Positions 8,056-15,120 of a DNA stretch of 35,992 nucleotides are shown one piece after another. The notes beneath the pieces were generated by a model. That model had not been told where the DNA came from and ran no database searches. It worked only from the letters and a program-made list of their open reading frames with translations. The position numbers and the translations under genes were made by a program. Numbering within the stretch: the first letter of the stretch is position 1; every line of letters begins with the position of its first letter. This stretch comes from Streptomyces sp. NRRL B-1347 (GTDB lineage: Bacteria; Actinomycetota; Actinomycetes; Streptomycetales; Streptomycetaceae): assembly GCF_000720325.1 (NCBI RefSeq), contig NZ_JOJM01000076.1, forward strand, positions 1 through 35,992, given 5' to 3'.

Positions 8056-10203
8056 GTGTCCAAGGACAGTTCCGCTCCGGCGCCCGGCGACCCGGGAGCG
8101 CGACCGGGGCGGACTGTGCGGCCGCCACGGCGGGGGTCCCGGTTCGGGGCCCTCGTCGACAGTGGCCTGATGCTTCAGGGCGGGGTGCAGGGCAGCCCCG
8201 TGCTGCGGCTCTTCACGCGCTGGGTGCGCCGCCCGCTGCTGCCCGTGATGCGGCTGTGGCGGCGCAACATCCAGCTGCGGGTCGTCGTCACGACCCTCCT
8301 GATGTCGCTGGGCGTGGTGCTGCTGCTCGGCTTCGTCGTCATGAGTTCGGTCAGCAACGGCCTGCTCAAGGCGAAGGTCAACGCCTCCCAGAGCCAGGCC
8401 GACGGCGGCTTCAAGGTCGCCCAGGAGAAGGCCAACTCCGCGCGCCCGACCTCCCCGCAGGGCGACGGCGCCGACGGTCCCACCGCGCAGAACGCCGCCG
8501 TGTGGATGTCGGAGCTGGCTGAGCAGCTCGCGAGCGGCGGGCAGAACGCCTTCTACGTAGTGACACTGAGCTCCAACACGGGTGACGTCGGCAGTGTGCG
8601 CGGACCGCGTGCCTCCGGTGGCGTGGACCCGATCCAGAGCGTGCCCGAAGAGGTGCGCGAGAAGGTCGGCGAAGGCACGCTCGCCTACCAGAGCAACACC
8701 CGCATCGACTTCATCGACCACCGCGCGTCGCAGGCGGGCCTGGTGATCGGCAAGCAGCTCAGCGACCTCAACGGCGACTCGTACCAGCTGTACTACCTCT
8801 TCCCGCTGACGCAGGAAGAGGAGTCGATGCGGCTGGTGCGCGGCACGCTCGCGACGGCGGGCCTGTTCGTGGTGGTGCTCCTCGGTGCCATCGCCTGGCT
8901 GGTCGTGCGCCAGGTCGTCACGCCGGTGCGGATGGCGGCCGGGATCGCCGAGCGGCTGTCCGCCGGGCGTCTCCAGGAGCGCATGAAGGTCACCGGAGAG
9001 GACGACATCGCCCGCCTCGGCGAGGCCTTCAACAAGATGGCGCAGAACCTCCAGCTGAAGATCCAGCAGCTGGAGGAGCTGTCGCGGATGCAGCGCCGGT
9101 TCGTGTCGGACGTGTCGCACGAGCTGCGTACGCCCCTGACCACCGTGCGGATGGCGGCCGACGTCATCCACGAGGCCCGCGTGGACTTCGACCCGATCAC
9201 GGCGCGCTCCGCGGAGCTGCTCGCCGACCAGCTGGACCGCTTCGAGTCGCTGCTCGCCGACCTGCTGGAGATCAGCCGCTTCGACGCGGGCGCGGCGGCC
9301 CTGGAGGCCGAGCCGATAGACCTGCGCGAGGTGGTGCGCCGCGTGGTGGGCGGCGCCGAGCCGCTCGCGGAGCGCAAGGGCACCCGCATACGGGTCGTCG
9401 GCGACCAGCAGCCCGTGGTCGCCGAGGCCGACGCGCGGCGCGTGGAGCGGGTGCTCAGGAACCTCGTGGTCAACGCCGTGGAGCACGGCGAGGGCCAGGA
9501 CGTCATCGTCAAGCTCGCGGCGGCGGGCGGCGCGGTCGCCGTCGCGGTGCGGGACTACGGCGTCGGGCTCAAGCCCGGCGAGGCGACCCGCGTCTTCAGC
9601 CGCTTCTGGCGGGCCGACCCGGCACGCGCGCGTACGACCGGTGGTACGGGCCTCGGCCTGTCCATCGCCCTGGAGGACGCGCGGCTGCACGGCGGCTGGC
9701 TGCAGGCCTGGGGAGAGCCGGGCGGCGGCTCGCAGTTCCGGCTCACGCTTCCGCGTACGGCCGACGAGGTCCTTCGGGGCTCGCCGATACCCCTCGAACC
9801 CGACGACTCGCGGCGTCACCGCGAGCGGGAGGCCGCGGGGCTGCCGCGCGGGGGCGGCGGCAAGCGGGCCACCGTGCCGCACCAGCCGCAGGAGCAGACG
9901 CCTCCGCCCGTGCCCGCGAAGGCGCCGATCGCGCCGCGGCTCGTCCAGGCGGCGGCCCTGGACGTGGACCCGACGGCCCTGCCGGGCAACGGCGCGCGCG
10001 TGGTGCCGCGCCAGCCCCTGGTGCCGGGGGACGAGCGGACAGGCGAGCCGCGCGGTGACGTACCGGGTCGGGGAACTGACCGGGACGGCACCACGGCGGA
10101 GAAGGACGACGAGCCGGGAGCGGGCAGTGGCGGCGGGCCGGACACGGGCAGGAACGGCAGGCCTGGCGCCGACGAGGAAGAGGGAGCCTCGCGTGCACGC
10201 TGA
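8056..10203 (+). CDS. mtrB: Sensor histidine kinase MtrB
   Basis: This 715-residue membrane kinase is the partner of MtrA. It has two transmembrane helices (about 74-98 and 264-286) around an extracytoplasmic domain, followed by a HAMP linker (about 287-340). The DHp domain has phospho-acceptor His355 in SDVSHELRTP. The ATPase domain has N box NLVVNAVEHGEG (469-480), G1 DYGVGL (500-505), F box FSRFWRA (514-520) and G2 GGTGLGLSI (529-537). Residues from about 575 to the end form a long charged, Pro/Gly-rich tail that looks disordered. The GTG start at 8056 follows mtrA by one base; its 3' end overlaps lpqB by 11 bases. Confidence 0.96.
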   Translation: MSKDSSAPAPGDPGARPGRTVRPPRRGSRFGALVDSGLMLQGGVQGSPVLRLFTRWVRRPLLPVMRLWRRNIQLRVVVTTLLMSLGVVLLLGFVVMSSVSNGLLKAKVNASQSQADGGFKVAQEKANSARPTSPQGDGADGPTAQNAAVWMSELAEQLASGGQNAFYVVTLSSNTGDVGSVRGPRASGGVDPIQSVPEEVREKVGEGTLAYQSNTRIDFIDHRASQAGLVIGKQLSDLNGDSYQLYYLFPLTQEEESMRLVRGTLATAGLFVVVLLGAIAWLVVRQVVTPVRMAAGIAERLSAGRLQERMKVTGEDDIARLGEAFNKMAQNLQLKIQQLEELSRMQRRFVSDVSHELRTPLTTVRMAADVIHEARVDFDPITARSAELLADQLDRFESLLADLLEISRFDAGAAALEAEPIDLREVVRRVVGGAEPLAERKGTRIRVVGDQQPVVAEADARRVERVLRNLVVNAVEHGEGQDVIVKLAAAGGAVAVAVRDYGVGLKPGEATRVFSRFWRADPARARTTGGTGLGLSIALEDARLHGGWLQAWGEPGGGSQFRLTLPRTADEVLRGSPIPLEPDDSRRHREREAAGLPRGGGGKRATVPHQPQEQTPPPVPAKAPIAPRLVQAAALDVDPTALPGNGARVVPRQPLVPGDERTGEPRGDVPGRGTDRDGTTAEKDDEPGAGSGGGPDTGRNGRPGADEEEGASRAR

Positions 10204-12037
10204 ACGGAACGGGCGCGGCCGCCCGCTGCGGGCCGGACTCGCGCTCACCGCCTGCGCGGTGCTGCTCGCCGGGTGCGCGTCCATGCCCGACGGGGGCAAC
10301 CTGAAGAAGGTCGACGCCTCCCAGCGCCCCGACTCGCAGTCCCAGGTGCGCGTGTACGCGATCCCGCCGTCCGAGAACGCGCGCGCGGTGGACATCGTCC
10401 AGGGCTTCCTCGAGGCGCTGACCAGTGACGACCCGGACTTCACGATCGCCCGCAAGTACCTCACGAAGGACGCGTCCGCGGCGTGGGACCCGGAGCACTC
10501 CACCACGGTCCTCGCGGACGGCCCGAACACGGTCGCGGACAACCTGGGCAACGACAGCGGCGGCGGCAGGACGTACTCGCTGACCGGACGCCAGGTCGCG
10601 ACGGTGAACAAGCAGCACGCGTACGTGCCCGACGAGAAGTCGTACGCGCAGACCGTGCACCTGTCGCAGCAGAGCGGGCAGAACGGCCGGGTGTGGCGCA
10701 TCGACCGGCTGCCCAAGGGCATCGTGCTCGGCGAGTCGGACTTCGAGCGGAACTACGAAGCGGTCAACAAGTACTACTTCGCCGAGCCCGGGGCGGGGAC
10801 CCGCGGCGGCGGCCCCAAGGCGCTCGTCGCCGACCCCATCTACGTACGGCAGCGCATCGACCCGCTGACGGAGACGGTGAAGTCGCTCCTGGACGGGCCG
10901 ACGCACTGGCTGGAACCGGTGGTCAACTCGCGGTTCGACACCGGGACGCGGCTCGCGCCGGACGCCAAGTCGCTGGCGCCGGACGACAAGAACAAGCTGG
11001 TGGTGCCCCTGAGCGGGCGCGGCGGCCGGGTCGGCCAGGAGCGGTGCACCGAGATGGCCGCGCAACTGCTCTTCACCCTCCAGGACTTGACGTCGTCCGG
11101 CGTGGAGCAGGTGGAGCTGCGGCGCGAGGGCGGCTCGCAGCTGTGCGTGCTCGGCAAGGACCGCGCCGAGACGGTCGCGTCGCCGCGCAGCACGAACCGC
11201 CCGTCCTACCAGTACTTCGTCGACGACAAACAGCGCCTGGTGCGGATGCCGGGCAACGCGGGGAGCAACGCCAAGCCCGAGCCGGTGTCCGGGCCGTTCG
11301 GCCAGCCGGAGGAGGAGCTCCAGTCCGTCGCGGTGTCGCGCAACGAGGTGCGCGCGGCCGGGGTTTCGGCCGACGGGCACAGGCTGTACACGGCGTCCCT
11401 GGTCGGCGGCTCGCTCGGCGGTCCCGAGCTGCGCTCGCGGGGCAAGACGCCGGACCAGGGCCTGTCCACGCCCAGCTGGGACGGGCGGGGCGACCTGTGG
11501 GTGGCCGACCGGGACCGGAAGCGGCCGCGGCTCCTCTGGCTCGACCAGGGCACGGGCGAGCCGGTGCAGGTCAGGGTGTCGGGTCTGGACGGGCGCATCG
11601 AGGCGGTCCGGGTGTCGGCCGACGGCGTGCGCATCGCGCTCCTGGTGAAGAAGGGCGACAAGACGTCGCTGCGCATCGGCCGCGTCGAGCGTTCGGGCGG
11701 CAAGGGCGAGCAGCCGGAGATCTCCGTCGTCGAGCCGCGCGCGGCGGCACCGCAGATGGAGGAGGTCACGGCCATGTCCTGGGCGGGCCCGAGCCGCCTC
11801 GTGGTGGTCGGCCGCGAGTCCGGGGGCGTGCAGCAGATGCGGTACGTCCAGTGCGACGGCTCGGCACGCGCGGGCGCGACGCTGCCCGGTCTGACCGGCG
11901 TGAAGGAGATCGCCGCGTCCGAGGACGAGACGCAGCCGCTGCTCGCGCACTCGGACGACGGCATCGTGCGGCTGCCGTCGGGGGCGCAGTGGCAGACGGT
12001 GGGCAAGGACGGTACGGGGCCGGTCTATCCCGGCTGA
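10193..12037 (+). CDS. lpqB: Lipoprotein LpqB, MtrAB accessory protein
   Basis: This 614-residue secreted lipoprotein has a short basic N-terminus, a hydrophobic stretch and lipobox LLAGC with acylated Cys28. A GerMN-type domain follows in the middle (about 190-330, including DPIYVRQRIDPLTETVKSLLDGP). The C-terminal part is beta-propeller-like, with repeats such as GVSADGHRLY and VRVSADGVRIALLV. In mycobacteria LpqB binds the extracytoplasmic part of MtrB and modulates signalling; the same role is inferred here from its position. GTG 10193 is chosen because a GAGG/GGGAG-rich site precedes it and because it places the lipobox correctly. It overlaps mtrB by 11 bases, so the three genes form one operon. 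Confidence 0.96.
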   Translation: MHAERNGRGRPLRAGLALTACAVLLAGCASMPDGGNLKKVDASQRPDSQSQVRVYAIPPSENARAVDIVQGFLEALTSDDPDFTIARKYLTKDASAAWDPEHSTTVLADGPNTVADNLGNDSGGGRTYSLTGRQVATVNKQHAYVPDEKSYAQTVHLSQQSGQNGRVWRIDRLPKGIVLGESDFERNYEAVNKYYFAEPGAGTRGGGPKALVADPIYVRQRIDPLTETVKSLLDGPTHWLEPVVNSRFDTGTRLAPDAKSLAPDDKNKLVVPLSGRGGRVGQERCTEMAAQLLFTLQDLTSSGVEQVELRREGGSQLCVLGKDRAETVASPRSTNRPSYQYFVDDKQRLVRMPGNAGSNAKPEPVSGPFGQPEEELQSVAVSRNEVRAAGVSADGHRLYTASLVGGSLGGPELRSRGKTPDQGLSTPSWDGRGDLWVADRDRKRPRLLWLDQGTGEPVQVRVSGLDGRIEAVRVSADGVRIALLVKKGDKTSLRIGRVERSGGKGEQPEISVVEPRAAAPQMEEVTAMSWAGPSRLVVVGRESGGVQQMRYVQCDGSARAGATLPGLTGVKEIAASEDETQPLLAHSDDGIVRLPSGAQWQTVGKDGTGPVYPG

Positions 12038-12075
12038 CGCGGCGCGTCGACGCAGCTCAGCCGGGGTGTGGGCGG

Positions 12076-12098
12076 TTGTCCACAGGGGGTTATCCACA
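12076..12098 (+). promoter_or_regulatory. Two tandem DnaA-box-like 9-mers
   Basis: TTGTCCACA (12076-12084) and TTATCCACA (12090-12098) lie in the same orientation, 14 bases apart start to start. The first matches the preferred Streptomyces DnaA box and the second the E. coli consensus box. They lie in the 101-base gap between lpqB and the comF-like gene, about 40 bases before its start. This could be DnaA-dependent control of the downstream gene or a DnaA titration site; binding is inference. Confidence 0.6.
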
Positions 12099-12138
12099 GG
12101 GGTGGCAGGGTGGCCCCCGCATTGGCACAGTGGTGGAC

Positions 12139-13056
12139 ATGCGGGGGTGGTGGCAGGACCTCACGGGTCTGGTGCTGCCGGCCGAGTGCGGAGGCTGCGG
12201 GACGCCTCGGGTGGCGCTGTGCGCGCGGTGCCGGGCCGCTCTGTGCGGGGCCGCGCCGCGCAGGGTGCGGCCGGCGCCGGAGCCGCCGGGCCTTCCGGTG
12301 GTGCACGCGGCGGCGGCGTACGAGGAAGCGGTGCGGGCGGTTCTGCTCGCACACAAGGAGCGGGGCGCGCTGGCGCTCGTCGGGCCGCTCGGCGAGGCGC
12401 TCGCGGGCGCGGTGCGGGCCTCGCTGACGTGCGGCGGTGAGGAGGTGCGGGGCGCGGCCCGGGGGCGTGACACGGCCGCCTGGGGCGCCGGTGGGGCCTC
12501 CGTGCTGCTCGTCCCGGTGCCGTCCGCGGGGCGTGCGGTGCGGGCGCGGGGGCACGACCCCGTGCGGCGCATCGCGCTCGCGGCGGCGGGCGAGCTGCGC
12601 CGCCGCGGGGTGCCCGCGCGGGTGCTCGGGGCGCTGCGGCAGCGGCGGCCGGTCGCCGACCAGGCGGGTCTCAACTCCCGCGAGCGGCGGGCGAATCTGT
12701 CGGGCGCGCTGGGGGCGGTCCCCGGCGCCGGGCCGTTGCTGCGGGGCGCGGGGCACGTCGTCGTGGTGGACGACCTCATGACGACCGGCGCGTCCCTCAC
12801 GGAGGCGGCACGGGCGTTGGGTGGCGTAGACGGCGTACAGGGGGAAGGAGATGACCAAGCGCACCAGACCGGGCGGCACCAAGCACGGAACGGGGCGGAG
12901 AACCAGATAGGGAACCAGCCAAGCCGCGGCGAGGAGAACGGCACCGCGGGTGCGACCGCTAATGCCCTGGTGGTCGGGGCAAAGGGCGCCGCAAAGACGG
13001 TCAGTGCGGCAGTCGTGGCGGCCTCACCGGATTCCTTCGAAATAAACCGGAACTGA
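12139..13056 (+). CDS. ComF family phosphoribosyltransferase-like protein
   Basis: This 305-residue protein has an N-terminal four-cysteine zinc-ribbon-like motif (CGGC at 17-20, CARC at 28-31) and a type I phosphoribosyltransferase fold. The PRPP-binding loop is VVVVDDLMTTGAS (207-219). Other family motifs are LLVPVPSAGRAVRARGHDPV and RPVADQAGLNSRERRANLSGA. ComF proteins are linked to DNA uptake in competent bacteria, but in actinobacteria the role is unproven. Residues about 231-285 form an unusual hydrophilic low-complexity insertion, after which a tail I recall as conserved in Streptomyces homologues (AAVVAASPDSFEINRN) resumes. ATG 12139 is chosen; the ribosome-binding site is weak. The same position next to lpqB and hpf is seen in mycobacteria. 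Confidence 0.85.
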   Translation: MRGWWQDLTGLVLPAECGGCGTPRVALCARCRAALCGAAPRRVRPAPEPPGLPVVHAAAAYEEAVRAVLLAHKERGALALVGPLGEALAGAVRASLTCGGEEVRGAARGRDTAAWGAGGASVLLVPVPSAGRAVRARGHDPVRRIALAAAGELRRRGVPARVLGALRQRRPVADQAGLNSRERRANLSGALGAVPGAGPLLRGAGHVVVVDDLMTTGASLTEAARALGGVDGVQGEGDDQAHQTGRHQARNGAENQIGNQPSRGEENGTAGATANALVVGAKGAAKTVSAAVVAASPDSFEINRN

Positions 13057-13289
13057 CTGAGAACTTTCATCGTTGCAGGTAGTGAGAGGGTCAGGACACC
13101 CGAATGGAGGTACGTCTCAGTAGAGGGTGACGACATCCGTCCGGGCGAGATATGTTCGGTTGTGAGGAGCAGCGGACAGCGCTTCCTCGCATATCGGAAT
13201 GCCGGCTCGTGGGTTTTCCGCAATCACCCGGGGCCGGTGGGTGGAGATCTTGCCCACGGGGGAGGAGGAGGTGGAAGTCACCGAGTCCG

Positions 13290-13313
13290 AGACTCCGGGA
13301 GTTCCCGGAGTCT
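13290..13313 (+). other. RNA hairpin 1 in hpf leader
   Basis: AGACTCCGGG (13290-13299) and CCCGGAGTCT (13304-13313) form a perfect 10-bp stem with a 4-base loop. It is followed by GGTGCAAAAGG rather than a T tract, so it is not a classical terminator. It could be a terminator for comF or a leader element of hpf. Confidence 0.65.
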
Positions 13314-13329
13314 GGTGCAAAAGGGAGCA

Positions 13330-13350
13330 GCTCCGCCGAGGTGGCGGAGC
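13330..13350 (+). other. RNA hairpin 2 in hpf leader
   Basis: GCTCCGCC (13330-13337) and GGCGGAGC (13343-13350) form a perfect 8-bp stem with a 5-base loop. It ends 21 bases before the hpf GTG and about 11 bases before its ribosome-binding site, a position suited to modulating translation or mRNA stability. Confidence 0.6.
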
Positions 13351-13371
13351 GATCCGGGAACGGAGTTCTGC

Positions 13372-14064
13372 GTGGACATCGTCGTCAAGGGCCGCAAGAC
13401 CGAGGTGCCCGAGCGGTTCCGCAAGCACGTGGCCGAGAAGCTGAAGCTGGACAAGATCCAGAAGCTCGACGGCAAGGTGATCAGCCTCGACGTCGAGGTG
13501 TCCAAGGAAACCAACCCGCGTCAGGCCGACCGTTCCGACCGTGTGGAGATCACCGTCCGCGGGCGCGGACCCGTGATCCGGGCCGAGGCCTCTGCATCGG
13601 ATCCGTACGCGGCACTCGACCTGGCCACCGCCAAGCTCGAAGCCCGGCTGCGCAAGCAGCACGAGAAGCGGCACAACAGGCGTGGCACCGGCAGGCTCAC
13701 CGCCGCCGAGGTCGCCAGCCGCGTGCCGGACGCGGCGCATCTCAACGGGGACGGCACCCTGGCCCACGACGAAGAGCCCGAGGGCGTGCCGACCACCAGG
13801 ATCGGCTCGCTGGAGATCCAGGGCGAAGGCCCCCTCGTGGTCCGCGAGAAGACGCACGTCGCGGCCCCCATGTCGCTCGACCAGGCGCTCTACGAGATGG
13901 AGCTGGTCGGCCACGACTTCTACCTGTTCATCGACTCCGAGACCAAGGAACCGAGCGTCGTCTACCGGCGGCACGCCTACGACTACGGCGTGATCCACCT
14001 CAACGCGGACCCCATGGTCACCCAGCCGCAGGCGGCCGGCGGAGGCAGCGCCCTCGGCGGCTGA
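13372..14064 (+). CDS. hpf: Ribosome hibernation promoting factor, long form
   Basis: This 230-residue protein binds ribosomes and promotes inactive 100S dimers during stress or stationary phase. The N-terminal S30AE domain (about 1-105) begins VDIVVKGRKTEVPERFRKHV and contains RVEITVRGRGP. A linker of variable sequence follows. The C-terminal dimerisation domain (about 165-222) has MSLDQALYEMELVGHDFYLF and VVYRRHAYDYGVIHL. The two-domain layout defines the long HPF form. GTG 13372 has GGAG six bases upstream; the open frame further upstream covers the hairpin leader and is not conserved. In Mycobacterium the orthologue also lies beside secA1. Confidence 0.95.
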   Translation: MDIVVKGRKTEVPERFRKHVAEKLKLDKIQKLDGKVISLDVEVSKETNPRQADRSDRVEITVRGRGPVIRAEASASDPYAALDLATAKLEARLRKQHEKRHNRRGTGRLTAAEVASRVPDAAHLNGDGTLAHDEEPEGVPTTRIGSLEIQGEGPLVVREKTHVAAPMSLDQALYEMELVGHDFYLFIDSETKEPSVVYRRHAYDYGVIHLNADPMVTQPQAAGGGSALGG

Positions 14065-14090
14065 CGCCCCCTCACGGAGCGCGTAGGCCG

Positions 14091-14125
14091 GTGCCCCTGG
14101 AGCGCGTGTGCGCCCCCAGGGGCAC
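14091..14125 (+). terminator. Hairpin terminator after hpf
   Basis: GTGCCCCTGG (14091-14100) pairs perfectly with CCAGGGGCAC (14116-14125). The enclosed loop contains a further GCGC-GTGT-GCGC stem, giving a long two-part hairpin. There is no T tract, which is usual for actinobacterial terminators. It separates hpf from the response regulator gene. Confidence 0.7.
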
Positions 14126-14261
14126 CCCCGTGCGACCACTGCGCGCACGGCTCGGGCGCCGGGCATGGAATCATGGGCCCGACGGCCCAACCCGCTTGAC
14201 CCTGCCTAGGGTTGGTGCAGCCAAGGCAAGACACTGGCCCTGGCCTTCAGGGGGAGGAACG

Positions 14262-15005
14262 ATGGCGGACAGCTTCGGACCGATGCGGAACGAGGATGCC
14301 GGGGACGGCATCGGCATCGGCACGGACGCGGGCGCCCCGCGCAAGGAGCCCATCCGGGTCCTTGTGGTGGACGACCACGCGCTCTTCCGTCGCGGCCTGG
14401 AGATCGTCCTCGCCGCCGAGGAGGACATCCAGGTCGTCGGGGAGGCGGGTGACGGAGCGGAGGCGGTGGACAAGGCCGCGGATCTGCTGCCGGACATCGT
14501 GCTCATGGACGTGCGGATGCCCAAGCGCGGCGGCATCGAGGCCTGTACCTCCATCAAGGAGGTGGCCCCCAGCGCCAAGATCATCATGCTGACGATCAGC
14601 GACGAGGAGGCCGACCTCTACGACGCGATCAAGGCGGGCGCCACCGGCTATCTGCTCAAGGAGATCTCCACGGACGAGGTCGCCACGGCGATCCGCGCGG
14701 TCGCCGACGGGCAGTCGCAGATCAGTCCGTCGATGGCGTCGAAGCTGCTCACGGAGTTCAAGTCGATGATCCAGCGCACCGACGAGCGGCGACTCGTGCC
14801 GGCGCCCCGGCTCACCGACCGGGAGCTCGAAGTCCTCAAGCTGGTGGCCACGGGCATGAACAACCGGGACATCGCCAAGGAGCTGTTCATCTCCGAGAAC
14901 ACCGTGAAGAACCACGTGCGCAACATCCTGGAGAAGCTCCAGCTGCACTCCCGGATGGAGGCCGTGGTGTACGCGATGCGGGAGAAGATCCTCGAGATCC
15001 GGTGA
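14262..15005 (+). CDS. NarL/LuxR-type response regulator (orphan)
   Basis: This 247-residue regulator has a receiver domain starting at IRVLVVDDHALFRRG (31-45). Phospho-acceptor Asp83 lies in LMDVRMP, followed by the conserved LTISDEE and GYLLKE. The LuxR-type helix-turn-helix is LTDRELEVLKLVATGMNNRDIAKELFISENTVKNH in its usual C-terminal place. A 30-residue acidic/glycine extension precedes the receiver. ATG 14262 has an excellent GGGGAGGA ribosome-binding site. No histidine kinase gene lies beside it, so its kinase is encoded elsewhere or it is phosphorylated by other means. Conserved between hpf and secA in Streptomyces as far as I recall; target genes unknown. Confidence 0.93.
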   Translation: MADSFGPMRNEDAGDGIGIGTDAGAPRKEPIRVLVVDDHALFRRGLEIVLAAEEDIQVVGEAGDGAEAVDKAADLLPDIVLMDVRMPKRGGIEACTSIKEVAPSAKIIMLTISDEEADLYDAIKAGATGYLLKEISTDEVATAIRAVADGQSQISPSMASKLLTEFKSMIQRTDERRLVPAPRLTDRELEVLKLVATGMNNRDIAKELFISENTVKNHVRNILEKLQLHSRMEAVVYAMREKILEIR

Positions 15006-15009
15006 CCGG

Positions 15010-15067
15010 CCCGGCCCGCCCGGGCCCCGTGCCACAGCCGAGGCGCCCGGGGGCCGGGCGGGCCGGG
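15010..15067. terminator. Bidirectional terminator between convergent genes
   Basis: A 14-bp perfect stem (15010-15023 with 15054-15067; CCCGGCCCGCCCGG and its complement) continues through a one-base bulge into four more G-C pairs (15025-15028 with 15050-15053). It encloses a loop of about 21 bases. It lies five bases after the response regulator stop and serves the convergent YcaQ-like gene as well. Confidence 0.75.
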
Positions 15068-15120
15068 ACCGTCGTCGGCGTGCGTCCGGTCCCCGCCGCC
15101 GGTGTCCGTCCGGGACGCCG

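Larger units (their letters stand above)
13057..13371 (+). other. Leader/intergenic region upstream of hpf
   Basis: These 315 bases between comF and hpf carry no convincing gene. They contain a weak -10-like TATGTT near 13150. Two stable hairpins lie in the last 90 bases (listed separately), then a GGAG ribosome-binding site at 13362-13365. The region is purine-rich before the hairpins (GGAGGAGGAGG near 13259-13270). Confidence 0.6.

Noticed and set aside
13152..14261. Response regulator frame extended upstream across hpf
   Set aside because: The frame is open only by composition; ATG 14262 has a near-perfect ribosome-binding site and the upstream part lies in another frame of hpf.
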